From NAT127 sp034717695 (GTDB lineage Bacteria; Pseudomonadota; Gammaproteobacteria; Pseudomonadales; Porticoccaceae), in assembly GCA_034717695.1 (NCBI GenBank), contig JAYELS010000071.1:25449-89448 (forward strand): a stretch of DNA of 64,000 nt. Reading direction: 5' to 3'. This document shows, in pieces, positions 50,922 to 59,927 of this stretch. A program made the translations under genes and the position numbers. Position 1 is the first letter of the stretch, and every line of letters starts with the position of its first letter. The notes under the pieces are model-generated. The model had not been told where the DNA came from. It saw only the letters and a list, made by a program, of their open reading frames with translations, and did not search any database.

Positions 50922-51734
50922 ATGGATCTGGGTATTTCAGGAAAGGTCGCCGTGGTCACCGGCGGCTCCCACGGCATTGGCCGCGCCATCTCCGAGGAGC
51001 TGGGCCGTGCCGGCTGTCGGGTGGTGGTGGTGGCCCGCGGCCAGGGGCAGCTGGACGACACCGTGGCCGCCATCGCGGCGGCGGGGGGCGAGGCCATGGC
51101 GGTGTCCGCCGATCTGCTGGATTTTGGCAGCTATCCCCGCATCGTCGCCGAGGCGAAGGCCCGTTTCGGCACCGCGCCGGACATCGCCATCTACACCCCC
51201 GTGGCGCCGCCCCCGGGGTCGTTCGAGGACTTCAGCGACGAGGATTTCGACAAGTCCTATTACTCCGTGGTCAAGGGCTTCGCCAACTTCGTGCGGGCCA
51301 TGGCCCCGGGCATGAAGGAAAAGCGCTGGGGCAGGATCATCACCATCGGCTCCGGCTGCGGCAAGGTGCCGGCGCGCTACTCGTCCCTGCATTTTCACTA
51401 TGTGCTGGCCAACACCAACCGCCCGGCGGCCCTGGGCTTGAGCCGCACCGTGGCCGACGAACTCGGCCCCTTCGGCATCACCGTCAACACCATCCCCCCG
51501 GGCTTCATCGATACCGGGGAAAACTACGAAGCGTTTTTCCAGGCCTGCGCCGAGCGCGAAGGCCAGGACTACGACACCTTCATGGCCAACGAACTGAAGC
51601 GCATTCCCCTCAATCGCTTCGGCAAGCCGGAGGAGATCTCGGGCCTGTGTGCCTTCCTGTGCTCCCAGCAGGCGGCCTACATCACCGGGCAGTACATCGT
51701 GGTGGACGGCGGTCATATGGAGACCTATTGGTGA
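50922..51734 (+). CDS. Short-chain dehydrogenase (divergent active site), copy 1
   Basis: A 270-residue SDR with the NAD(P)-binding motif TGGSHGIG near residue 12 and the C-terminal GQYIVVDGGHMETYW. The dinucleotide loop ends in VVVVARGQ, with an Arg suggesting NADP(H). The catalytic Tyr is in LHFHYVLANTNRP, but the Lys expected four residues later (YxxxK) is Asn; an Arg follows three residues after that. A Ser in TIGSG is in the usual place. AGGAG precedes the ATG. It is strongly similar to the next gene, separated by a repeat module. Confidence 0.9.
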   Translation: MDLGISGKVAVVTGGSHGIGRAISEELGRAGCRVVVVARGQGQLDDTVAAIAAAGGEAMAVSADLLDFGSYPRIVAEAKARFGTAPDIAIYTPVAPPPGSFEDFSDEDFDKSYYSVVKGFANFVRAMAPGMKEKRWGRIITIGSGCGKVPARYSSLHFHYVLANTNRPAALGLSRTVADELGPFGITVNTIPPGFIDTGENYEAFFQACAEREGQDYDTFMANELKRIPLNRFGKPEEISGLCAFLCSQQAAYITGQYIVVDGGHMETYW

Positions 51735-51751
51735 TGTTGGGGATGTTGGTC

Positions 51752-51826
51752 GGACGTCTGACGCTGGACGTCTGACGCCGAGATCGGCCACTCCACTTAC
51801 TTTCACGAAGCCCCATGGCGTCAGAC
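51752..51826. repeat. Intergenic inverted-repeat module C (GTCTGAC type)
   Basis: The left arm 51752-51779 has two copies of GGACGTCTGACGC; the right arm 51817-51826 is the complement GGCGTCAGAC. The spacer is 37 bases. It begins 17 bases after the stop of the first SDR and ends about 20 bases before the second SDR start, both on the plus strand. Confidence 0.75.
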
Positions 51827-51846
51827 TAAAAAATGAGGAACAGACA

Positions 51847-52659
51847 ATGGATCTCGGCATAACGGGCAGAATCGCCCTCGTTACCGGCGGCTCCCACGGT
51901 ATTGGTCGCGCCATCTCCCTGGACCTGGCCCGCAATGGCTGCCGGGTGGTTGTGGTGGCCCGCAAGCAGCAGTGGCTCGACGAAACCGTCAAGGCGATCC
52001 GCGACGAGGGGGGCGAGGCGATCGCGGTGTCGGCGGACCTCCTGGATTTGTCCAGCTACCCGCGCATGGTGGCGGAGACCGAGGCCGCCTTCGGGCAGAG
52101 CCCGGATATCGCCATCTACTCCCCAGTGGGGCCGCCCCCCGGGGCCTTCGACGACTTTGGCGACGAGGATTTCGACAGGTCCTACCACGCCGTGGTGAAG
52201 GGCTTCGCCAACTTCGTCCGCGCCGTGGCGCCGGGCATGAAGGCGCGCCGCTGGGGCCGCATCGTCACCATCGGTTCCGGTCACGGCAAGTTGCCGGCGC
52301 GCCTGTCGACCCTTCATTTCAGCTACGTGCTGGCCAACACCAACCGCCCGGCGGCCCTGGGCTTGAGCCGCACCATCGCCGACGAGCTCGGCCCCTACGG
52401 CATCACCGTCAACACCATTCCCCCCGGGTTTATCGACACCGGGGAGAACTACAAGGCGTTCTTCGAGGTGTGCGCGGCGCGGGAAGGTCTCAGCTACGAA
52501 CAGTTCATGGAGCGGGAGTTGAAGCGCATCCCCATGAACCGCTACGGCAAGCCCGAGGAGATTTCCGGGGTGTGCGCCTTTTTGTGCTCGGAGCGGGCGG
52601 CCTATATCACCGGCCAGTACATCGTGGTGGACGGCGGCCACATGGAGACCTATTTTTAA
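51847..52659 (+). CDS. Short-chain dehydrogenase (divergent active site), copy 2
   Basis: A 270-residue paralog of the preceding SDR, with the same length, start (MDLGI) and end (GGHMETYF). TGGSHGIG is kept, and the active-site segment LHFSYVLANTNRP also has Asn instead of Lys in YxxxK. Differences cluster at residues 30-60 and 140-160, which suggests different substrates. The ATG at 51847 has GAGGAACAGACA upstream. The two probably arose by tandem duplication. Confidence 0.9.
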   Translation: MDLGITGRIALVTGGSHGIGRAISLDLARNGCRVVVVARKQQWLDETVKAIRDEGGEAIAVSADLLDLSSYPRMVAETEAAFGQSPDIAIYSPVGPPPGAFDDFGDEDFDRSYHAVVKGFANFVRAVAPGMKARRWGRIVTIGSGHGKLPARLSTLHFSYVLANTNRPAALGLSRTIADELGPYGITVNTIPPGFIDTGENYKAFFEVCAAREGLSYEQFMERELKRIPMNRYGKPEEISGVCAFLCSERAAYITGQYIVVDGGHMETYF

Positions 52660-52736
52660 GGCGATGTAACCGGTTTCACGCAGCCCTGGCGCCGCCCCCA
52701 TTGCCGGGAACGGGCCAGGCAACACGGGTGCCCGCC

Positions 52737-54410
52737 ATGGCCATCACGCCGGACGATCGCGTCCACCCCAGGCCCCACCACAACCAGCCCCCGCCCCTGG
52801 AGGATTTCAACCGCTACGCAGGCAACCAGGCCCTGCGGGATGCCCTGGCCCGGGAGGGAGCGGGCTGGGCGGATTCCGAGCTGCTGGCCGCCGGCGCCGA
52901 ACTGGGCTCGGCGGAGTGGATCAGCCGGGGTGACCTGGCAAACCGCTATCCCCCCCGTCTCCATGTTCTCGATCGCCGCGGCGAGCGGCGCGACGCGTTC
53001 GAGTTCCATCCCGCCTGGCATCAGTGCCTGCACTGGATCAAGGCCCAGGGCCTTGCCGGGGCCAGCTGGACCGATCATCGCCCCGGCGCCCAGGTGCGCC
53101 GCGCGGCGCTCTTTCAGTTGTTCGCCGAGGTGGAGTGCGGCAGCCTGTGCCCGGCCACCATGACACAGGGCGCGGTGTCGGTGCTGGCCCGCTCCGGGGA
53201 CGGGTTTTTCGACGAACCCTGGCTCAGGTTGCTGCGGGCGCCGGTGTACGACGAGCGCTTCGTGCCCGCCGGCGAGAAGCGTGGCCTGCTGATGGGCATG
53301 GGCCTCACCGAGCGCCAGGGGGGCTCCGATGTGCGCGCCAACAGCACCCGGGCCGTTCCCCGCGGTGATGGCTGGTTCCGGCTCGATGGCCACAAGTGGT
53401 TTTTTTCCGCCGCCATGTGCGATGCTTTTCTGGTCACGGCCCAGTCGGCGGATGGGCTCGATTGCTTCTTCCTCCCCCGCTTCGGGCCCGATGGCGAGCC
53501 CAACGGCATTCACCTGGTGCGCGCCAAGGACAAGCTCGGGGACCGCTCCAACGCCAGCGCCGAGGTGGAATTCCACGGCGCCCTGGCGCGCCGGGTGGGG
53601 GAGCCCGGACGCGGCCTCGCCACGGTGCTGGACATGGCCAACCACACCCGCCTCGACTGCGCCAATGGTTCGGCGGGGCTGATGCGCGCCGCCCTCGCCG
53701 AGGCCCTGCATGTGGCCCGCCACCGCCGCGCCTTCGGCAAGCCGCTGATCGAACAACCCCTGATGGCCAATGTGCTGGCGGACATGGTCCTGGAGGTGGA
53801 GGGACACATCGCCCTCTGTCTCAGGGTGGCCGCCTGCCTCGATGCCCGGGAGCGGGACGGGTCCGCCGCCCTGCTGGCGCGGCTGCTGATTCCCGTCGCC
53901 AAGTACTGGGTGTGCCAGCGGGCGCCCCCGGTGGTGGCGGAGGCCATGCAGGCCGTCGGCGGCAACGGCTACGTGGAGGACGGCCCCTTGCCGCGTCTCT
54001 ATCGTCAGGCGCCCCTCAACGCCATCTGGGAAGGCGCCGGCAATATCGTCTGCCTCGATGTGCTGCGGGTGCTGGCCAGGGAGCCCGAGGTCGCCCCGCT
54101 GCTGATCCGCTGGCTTGGCGGTTATCGCGGCATTGTGGCGGCCTACGACCACGCCCTCGATGGGCTGGAGGCCCTGCTGCAAGCCCCCGAGCCCGCCGGC
54201 GCCCGGCACCTGTGCGAGGCCATCGCCCTCCAGGCCCAGGGGGCGCTGTTGCTGGGGGATGGCCCGTCCCCCCATGCCCTGGCCTTTGGTGCCAGCCGCC
54301 TCGGGAATCCTGGCGGCCATTGCCTCGGCACCCTGCCCTTCGACAGCGACTTTCCCGGTCTCATCGCCCGCGCCCTGCCTGACGCCTCCTTCTGCAAATC
54401 CGGCCCATAA
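52737..54410 (+). CDS. AidB-like acyl-CoA dehydrogenase
   Basis: A 557-residue acyl-CoA dehydrogenase of the AidB type, longer than the 380 residues of ordinary members. Signatures include HNQPPPLEDFNRY at the start, MGLTERQGGSDVRANSTRA, DGHKWFFSA and NAIWEGAGNIVCLDVLRVL. AidB-like proteins bind FAD and, in E. coli, DNA; many copies elsewhere act in acyl-CoA metabolism. Following two SDRs, a catabolic role is as likely as an alkylation response. The ATG at 52737 is used; a GTG nine bases upstream is possible. Confidence 0.85.
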   Translation: MAITPDDRVHPRPHHNQPPPLEDFNRYAGNQALRDALAREGAGWADSELLAAGAELGSAEWISRGDLANRYPPRLHVLDRRGERRDAFEFHPAWHQCLHWIKAQGLAGASWTDHRPGAQVRRAALFQLFAEVECGSLCPATMTQGAVSVLARSGDGFFDEPWLRLLRAPVYDERFVPAGEKRGLLMGMGLTERQGGSDVRANSTRAVPRGDGWFRLDGHKWFFSAAMCDAFLVTAQSADGLDCFFLPRFGPDGEPNGIHLVRAKDKLGDRSNASAEVEFHGALARRVGEPGRGLATVLDMANHTRLDCANGSAGLMRAALAEALHVARHRRAFGKPLIEQPLMANVLADMVLEVEGHIALCLRVAACLDARERDGSAALLARLLIPVAKYWVCQRAPPVVAEAMQAVGGNGYVEDGPLPRLYRQAPLNAIWEGAGNIVCLDVLRVLAREPEVAPLLIRWLGGYRGIVAAYDHALDGLEALLQAPEPAGARHLCEAIALQAQGALLLGDGPSPHALAFGASRLGNPGGHCLGTLPFDSDFPGLIARALPDASFCKSGP

Positions 54411-54433
54411 AAAAACCGCCGGCAAGCCGGCGG
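54409..54433 (-). terminator. Terminator of TonB receptor 1
   Basis: On the minus strand GCCGCCGGC TT GCCGGCGG is followed by seven T, a clear rho-independent terminator 28 bases after the receptor stop. It also lies directly at the end of the convergent acyl-CoA dehydrogenase gene. Confidence 0.85.
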
Positions 54434-54460
54434 CGAGGGGCACATGATGCGGTGTTGTGG

Positions 54461-56968
54461 TTATTGGGCGCCGAAGCGGTAGCGCACCTGGGCGCCCCAC
54501 ATACGGGGCTCGTTGTACACCGCCGAGGCGGTGCCCACGAAGGCGTAGTAGGAGTTGAGGGCCACCGCGTGGAGATCGTCCGTTGCGTTGCGCACGAAGA
54601 ACGCCAGGTCGAAGGAGGAGTTGAACACATTGGACCAGTCGGCCCGCAGGTTGAGGTTGCCGTAGCCGTCCTGTTTTCCGAACCCATCCTGCAGCGCGGT
54701 GTCGTTGAGCCACACCGAGGACTGCCGGTAGTAATCCGCCATCAGGGTGATGTCGCCCCACTCCGCCGGGGCGGGCAGGGTGTAGCGCACGGCGATGGTG
54801 CCCTGGTTCTCCGGGGTGCCGGTGTAGGGGCTGTCGATGTAGGGCACCTGCGCCCCGGTGATCACGTTGGTGGCGAACCCCGGCCAGTCCTTGTACTCGG
54901 CGTCGATCCAGGAGTAGGTGAGGGACAGCTCGAGACGGTCGGTGACCAGCAGCTGGGTGCTCAGTTCCAGGCCCTGGATCTCCGCCTCGGCGATGTTGTT
55001 GACCTGGGTGGTGGGGGCGCCCAGGGTGCCGATGTTCTCGTTGCGCTGGATATCCTCGTACCACATCTTGTAGACGGCGGCGTTGGTGCGCACCGGCATG
55101 TCGGCGATGGCCCAGTCCGCCTTGATGCCCAGTTCCAGGTCGTCGACGGTTTCCGGATCGTAGTTGAGGACGAAGCCCGCCGGCGGGTTCTGCGGGTTGC
55201 TGGCGGTGTTGGTGCCGCCGGGCTTGAAGCCCCGGCGATGGGCCAGGTACACCAGGGTGTCGTCGTTGAGCTGGTAATCGAGGCTCACCGTCCAGCTGGG
55301 GGCCGAGTCCTCCACGGCGGGCCTGTCCTGGAAGCTGTTGCCGGGCACCAGGTTGCCGAACAGGTTGAGTTGTGTTTGGTCCACGGGGATCTGGCCCCGG
55401 GTGCCGGAGGATTCCGTCCAGCGGTAGCCGGTGGTGAGCTTGAGGCCCTCAAGGCCAAGGCCCCCGAGATCAAAGGTGCCCTGGGCGAAGTAGCCCTTCT
55501 GCTCGTCCTCCTGGTTGGCGGAGAAGCCCCCCACCACGGTGGGGGAGAAGGTGGGGGAGAGGGCGTTGCCGAACACCGCGAACAGGGGCGGGTAGTTGAG
55601 ATCGTACTTCTGCTTCTCGATGTAGTAGCCGAGGATCCAGGAGTGGCGGCCGTCCACATCCCCCATGATCTGGAATTCCTCGCTGTAGTCGTCGAGCCAG
55701 TCGTTCTTGCCCCGGGACGCGGAGGAGGGCACCGGCTGGAAGTTCTGGAAGTCGTAGTTGTTGTACACCAGGCCATTGGGCAGGGGGTTGCCGCCGTCGT
55801 ACTTGGTGTGGACCCCGAGGTTGCGCAGGGTGCTGAACACGTTCTTGACGCTGACATCCCCGAGGAAACCGAACTGCCCGAGTTCCACCGTGGTGATGTT
55901 GAGCAGCTGGTCGGTCTTGCCCTTGAACACCAGCTCGCCGCCGGCGAGATTGCGGCGCTTGGCGCTGTCGCCACCATTCTTGACCCGCTCTTCCTCGGCG
56001 ATCAGCTGGTCCCGGAGGGAGTTGAGAATGCCGAGGCGCTGGGTGGCGCAGGCCGCCGCTCCGCTGGCGTTGCCGGGGTTGATGGCACCGCACAGGCCCT
56101 GCACGGCGAACCAGCCGGGGCCGGCGCCGGGGGTGGTGTTGTAGAGGGCAAAATTTTCGTTGACGTTGAGCAGTACCGAGCCGCTGTTGTTTTCGTCCAC
56201 CTCGTTGCGGGCGTACATCAGGTAGCTGTTGATGCTCTCCGTGGGGGTGAACTCGATGCCCAGGCGGTAGGAATCCCGGTTGCGGTCGTCCAGTGTCTGC
56301 CCGGTGTTGAGGGTCTTGGTGAAGCCGTCGCGGCGCACCAGGTTGGCGGCGAGGCGGGCATTCAGGACGCCTTCGATAACGGGCACGTCGAGGGCGCCGG
56401 TGGTCTCCCGCCAGTTGTATTCGCCTAGGGTCTGCTCGACGAAACCGCCGAACTCGCCGCTGGGGCGCTGGGGCGAGAACAGAATGGCCCCGCCGGTGCT
56501 GCTGCGCCCGAACAGGGTGCCCTGGGGCCCCTTCAACACCTGCACCGAGGCAAGATCGAACATCTGGGAATTGTTGCCGATGCTGATCCGCGCATTGTTG
56601 CCGAGGGGCGCATCGGCGAAATAGGTCACCACGCTCGGGCTGGAGCCGAAGGTCTGGCCCTGGCCGCGGATGAAGTAACTGATGCTGTTGCGCTGGATGC
56701 TCTGGTTGCGGATTTCGAGGCCCGGGGTGTGGAATTTCAGATCGTCGGGCTTGGTGACCCCCTTCACCCGCAGGTCGTCGGCGCCGAGGGCGCTGACCGA
56801 GACAGGGACCTCCTGGAGGCTTTCCTCCCGCTTGCGGGCGGTGACGACGATTTCCTCGAGGCTGGTGGCGGCGGTCTGTGCCCACAGCGGCGTGGCGGCG
56901 ATGGTGGCGAGCGCGGTGATGCCGAGCCCGGCAACCTGGCGGCGCAACAGGCGATGATCAAGTGACAT
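54461..56968 (-). CDS. TonB-dependent receptor, paralog 1
   Basis: An 835-residue receptor with a signal peptide ending near LWAQ, TonB box LEEIVVTARKREESLQ, a plug with KFHTPGLEIRN, YFIRGQGQTFGSS and VLKGPQGTLFGRSSTGG, and a barrel ending in VRYRFGAQ. AGAGGG precedes the ATG. Two Cys (GLCGAIN and AACATQR) in an extracellular loop may pair. It is a close paralog of the next receptor, with its own promoter, operator sites and terminator. The ligand is unknown; the neighbouring SDRs and dehydrogenase hint at an oxidisable organic compound. Confidence 0.93.
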   Translation of the reverse strand: MSLDHRLLRRQVAGLGITALATIAATPLWAQTAATSLEEIVVTARKREESLQEVPVSVSALGADDLRVKGVTKPDDLKFHTPGLEIRNQSIQRNSISYFIRGQGQTFGSSPSVVTYFADAPLGNNARISIGNNSQMFDLASVQVLKGPQGTLFGRSSTGGAILFSPQRPSGEFGGFVEQTLGEYNWRETTGALDVPVIEGVLNARLAANLVRRDGFTKTLNTGQTLDDRNRDSYRLGIEFTPTESINSYLMYARNEVDENNSGSVLLNVNENFALYNTTPGAGPGWFAVQGLCGAINPGNASGAAACATQRLGILNSLRDQLIAEEERVKNGGDSAKRRNLAGGELVFKGKTDQLLNITTVELGQFGFLGDVSVKNVFSTLRNLGVHTKYDGGNPLPNGLVYNNYDFQNFQPVPSSASRGKNDWLDDYSEEFQIMGDVDGRHSWILGYYIEKQKYDLNYPPLFAVFGNALSPTFSPTVVGGFSANQEDEQKGYFAQGTFDLGGLGLEGLKLTTGYRWTESSGTRGQIPVDQTQLNLFGNLVPGNSFQDRPAVEDSAPSWTVSLDYQLNDDTLVYLAHRRGFKPGGTNTASNPQNPPAGFVLNYDPETVDDLELGIKADWAIADMPVRTNAAVYKMWYEDIQRNENIGTLGAPTTQVNNIAEAEIQGLELSTQLLVTDRLELSLTYSWIDAEYKDWPGFATNVITGAQVPYIDSPYTGTPENQGTIAVRYTLPAPAEWGDITLMADYYRQSSVWLNDTALQDGFGKQDGYGNLNLRADWSNVFNSSFDLAFFVRNATDDLHAVALNSYYAFVGTASAVYNEPRMWGAQVRYRFGAQ

Positions 56969-57072
56969 GGGTAACCCTCTTTGTTGTTATCTCCGATCCC
57001 TGAATCGATGGAACTCCAGTGTTGTCTGCAACGAAAGGGGTATGACCAGGGTGTTGATGGTGGCGCTATTAA

Positions 57073-57139
57073 TTGACTTATTCGTCAAAATTATAGAGGG
57101 CGCCCCTGTCTGTCAAGCAATAACGTTACGTAAACGTAA
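57073..57139 (-). promoter_or_regulatory. Promoter and two palindromic operators of TonB receptor 1
   Basis: On the minus strand consensus TTGACA (57116-57111) and TATAAT (57095-57090) are 15 bases apart. One palindrome, TTAC-GTAAAC-GTAA (57126-57139), lies just upstream of the -35. A second, TTGAC-TTATTC-GTCAA (57073-57088), covers the start-site region. Both have a six-base centre. The short spacer suggests a promoter that needs help or is remodelled by a regulator. The rest of the 315-base gap shows only the terminator at 57220-57247. Confidence 0.6.
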
Positions 57140-57219
57140 ATTTACAATTCGCCCTCCCCCCTCTTCCTCCCGGCCCGCGGCGGGAGCGGGGATGTCCGCC
57201 GGGAGATCTTGCCACGAAC

Positions 57220-57247
57220 AAAAAAACCGCCGGTTGCCCGGCGGTTT
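57220..57247 (-). terminator. Terminator of TonB receptor 2
   Basis: On the minus strand AACCGCCGG paired with CCGGCGGTT is followed by seven T, a clear rho-independent terminator about 37 bases after the receptor stop. It insulates the two paralogous receptor genes. Confidence 0.85.
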
Positions 57248-57283
57248 GATGGTGCGCCGGCGCGATGCCGGCACGGGGTGGGG

Positions 57284-59842
57284 TTACTTGTTGTCGCCGA
57301 ACCGGTAGCGGAATTCGGCGCCGAACATGCGCGGCTCGTTGTACACCGCGAAGGCGGTGCCCACCACGGTGTAGAACCCGGACCAGGCCACCGCGTGGAC
57401 GTCGTCGGTGGCGTTCTTGACGAACAGAGCGATGTCGAAGGGCTCGCCGAGTACGCCGGACCAGTCGAAGCGCAGGTTGAGGTTGCCGTAGCCGTCCTGC
57501 TGGCCGAGGCCGTTGTCCTGCAGGGCGGTGTCGTTGAGCCACACCGAGCTCTGCCGGTAGTAATCGCCCATCAGGGTCATCTCGCCCCATTCCGCCGGAG
57601 TGGGCAGGGTGTAGCGCACGGTGATGGTGCCCTGGTTCTCGGGGGTGCCCACGTAGGGGCTGTCCTCGTAGGGCATCATCTGGCCGGTGATGACATTGCG
57701 CACAAAGCCCGGCCACTCGGTGTACTTGGCGTCGATATAGGAGTAGGTCAGCCCCAGTTGCAGGCGCTCGGTGGCGAGCAGCTGGAGGCTCAGTTCCAGC
57801 CCCTGGATCTCCGCCTGGGCGATGTTGTTGACCTGGGTGAAGGGCACCCCGCCGGCGGTGGCGAAGGTCTCGGAGCGCTGGATATCCTCGTACCACATCT
57901 TGTAGACGGCGGCGTTGGCGCGCAGGGGCATGTCCGCCACGGTCATGTCGGCCTTGATGCCCAGCTCCACGTCGTCGACGGTCTCCGGCGAGTAGGTGGG
58001 GGTGAAGCCCGCCACCGGGGTGGAGGGCGCCACGTTGGTGCCGCCGGGCTTGAAGCCCCGACGGTGGGCCAGGTACACCAGGGTATCGTCGTCGATCTGG
58101 TAGTCGAGGCCCACGGTCCAGCTCGGCGCCGAGTCATCGAGCCCCGGGGCGGCAAAGTCCCCGGACGAGGGCCCCGGCACCAGATTGCCCTTGGCCAGTT
58201 CCGCCTGATCGAAGGGCCGGCTGCTGCGCTCGGACTTGGATTCGGTCCAGCGGTAGCCGTAGGTGAACTTGAGGCCGTCCAGCACCCAGTCGGACAGATC
58301 GACGGTGGCCTGGCCGAAGATGCCCGTCTGCTGGTCCTTGGCGTCGACGCTGAAGGCGGCGCCGACGATGGAGGGGGTCAGGGTGGGGCTGAACACGTCG
58401 GCGTAGGCGGAGAACAGCGGCGGGTGACTGATGTCGATCTTCTGCTGCTCCTTGTAGTAGCCGAGGATCCAGGTGTGCTTGTCGGCGATGGTGCCGAGGA
58501 TCTGGAATTCCTCGCTGTAGTCGTCGAGCCAGTCGTTGTGGCCGTCGGCGAACTCGTTGGCGGTGGGGGTGAAGTTCGCGAAGCCGATGTTGTTGTAGAT
58601 CAGGCCGTTGGGCAGCGGCGAGCCGGAGTCGTAGATGGTCTTGACCCCGAGATTGCGCACCGTGTTGAACACATTCTTGAGGCTCACGTCCCCGAGAAAG
58701 CCGAGCTTGCCGAGATCCAGGGTGGTGATGTTGAGCAGCTGCTCGGTCTGGCCCTCGTAGCGCAGGCGGCCACCGGTGACGTTGCGGCGCTTGTCGTCAT
58801 CGCCGCCGGCCTTGAAGCGGGCCTCCTCGGCGATCAGCCCGTTGCGCAACTCGTCGAGGCGGGCAAGGCGCTGGGCGCTGCAGGCCTGGTAACCCGCCGG
58901 GTTGCCGGGGTTGAGGTTCCAGCACAGGCCGCCGTTCTGGAGCCCCGGGATCGGCAGCGGCGGGGCGGCGATGCCGAACCAGCCGGCGCCCTGCATGGGG
59001 GTGGTGTTGTAGGTCTGGTTGTTTTCGTTGAAGTCGGTGAGGATCGAGCTGCTGTTGTTCTCGTCGAGGTCGTTGCGGGCGTACATCTGGTAGCTGTTCA
59101 ACCACTCGGTGGGCTTGAACTCCAACCCGAGGCGCCAGTGTTCCCGGTCGCGGTCGTCGAGGCGCTGGCCGGTGGTGAGGCTGCGGGTAAAGCCGTCGCG
59201 GCTGACCATGTTGCCGGCGAGACGGGCGTTGAGCATCCCCTCGATCAGGGGGATGTTGACCGCGGCGGTGGTCTCGTTCCAGTTGTACTCGCCGATGGTC
59301 TGGGAGATGAACCCGCCGAACTCGTCGGTGGGCCGCTGGGGATCGAAGAGCACGGCGCCACCGGTGGAGCTGCGGCCGAACAGGGTGCCCTGGGGACCCT
59401 TCAGCACCTGCACCGAGGCCAGGTCGTACATCTGGGTGTTGTTGCCGATGCTGACCCGCTGGCCATTGCCGAGGGGCGCGTCGGCGAAGTAGGTCACCAC
59501 CCCGGCGCTGGAGCCGAAGGTCTGGCCCTGGCCGCGAATGAAGTAGGTGACGCTGTTGCGCTGGATACTGGCGTTGCGCATCTCGAGCCCGGGGGTGTGG
59601 AACTTGAGATCGTCAGGCTTGGTGATGCCCTTGAGGCGCAATTCGTCGCCGCTCAGGGCGGTGACCGAAATGGGTACCTGCTGGAGGCTTTCTTCCCGTT
59701 TCCGGGCGGTGACGACGATTTCTTCCAGCATGCTGGAACTGGCGGTGGTTTGTGCAGCCAGTGGCGATGCGATGATGCTGGCCACGGCGGCGATCCCTGC
59801 CCCTGCAACGTAACGGTGGATGGTCTTGGCACGGAGAGACAT
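57284..59842 (-). CDS. TonB-dependent receptor, paralog 2
   Basis: An 852-residue receptor with signal peptide (ending near LAAQ), TonB box LEEIVVTARKREESLQQ, plug motifs KFHTPGLEMRN, YFIRGQGQTFGSS, VLKGPQGTLFGRSSTGG, and a barrel ending in FRYRFGDNK. Aligned by eye it matches the 835-residue receptor over almost its whole length, with most changes in surface loops, as expected after duplication with ligand drift. An AAAGAGGA ribosome site precedes the ATG. It has a separate promoter with the same type of operator. Confidence 0.93.
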   Translation of the reverse strand: MSLRAKTIHRYVAGAGIAAVASIIASPLAAQTTASSSMLEEIVVTARKREESLQQVPISVTALSGDELRLKGITKPDDLKFHTPGLEMRNASIQRNSVTYFIRGQGQTFGSSAGVVTYFADAPLGNGQRVSIGNNTQMYDLASVQVLKGPQGTLFGRSSTGGAVLFDPQRPTDEFGGFISQTIGEYNWNETTAAVNIPLIEGMLNARLAGNMVSRDGFTRSLTTGQRLDDRDREHWRLGLEFKPTEWLNSYQMYARNDLDENNSSSILTDFNENNQTYNTTPMQGAGWFGIAAPPLPIPGLQNGGLCWNLNPGNPAGYQACSAQRLARLDELRNGLIAEEARFKAGGDDDKRRNVTGGRLRYEGQTEQLLNITTLDLGKLGFLGDVSLKNVFNTVRNLGVKTIYDSGSPLPNGLIYNNIGFANFTPTANEFADGHNDWLDDYSEEFQILGTIADKHTWILGYYKEQQKIDISHPPLFSAYADVFSPTLTPSIVGAAFSVDAKDQQTGIFGQATVDLSDWVLDGLKFTYGYRWTESKSERSSRPFDQAELAKGNLVPGPSSGDFAAPGLDDSAPSWTVGLDYQIDDDTLVYLAHRRGFKPGGTNVAPSTPVAGFTPTYSPETVDDVELGIKADMTVADMPLRANAAVYKMWYEDIQRSETFATAGGVPFTQVNNIAQAEIQGLELSLQLLATERLQLGLTYSYIDAKYTEWPGFVRNVITGQMMPYEDSPYVGTPENQGTITVRYTLPTPAEWGEMTLMGDYYRQSSVWLNDTALQDNGLGQQDGYGNLNLRFDWSGVLGEPFDIALFVKNATDDVHAVAWSGFYTVVGTAFAVYNEPRMFGAEFRYRFGDNK

Positions 59843-59927
59843 GTGTAATCCTCTTTAGTTTTACTTATGAGGTGGAATCACGCCTTACTGAAACAGGGCC
59901 CGCCAGCGCGTGTCGGGCCTTGGCTAA

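Noticed and set aside
57209..59848. Long plus-strand open frame opposite the second paralogous TonB receptor
   Set aside because: Shadow translation with compositional bias, no start signal or domain.
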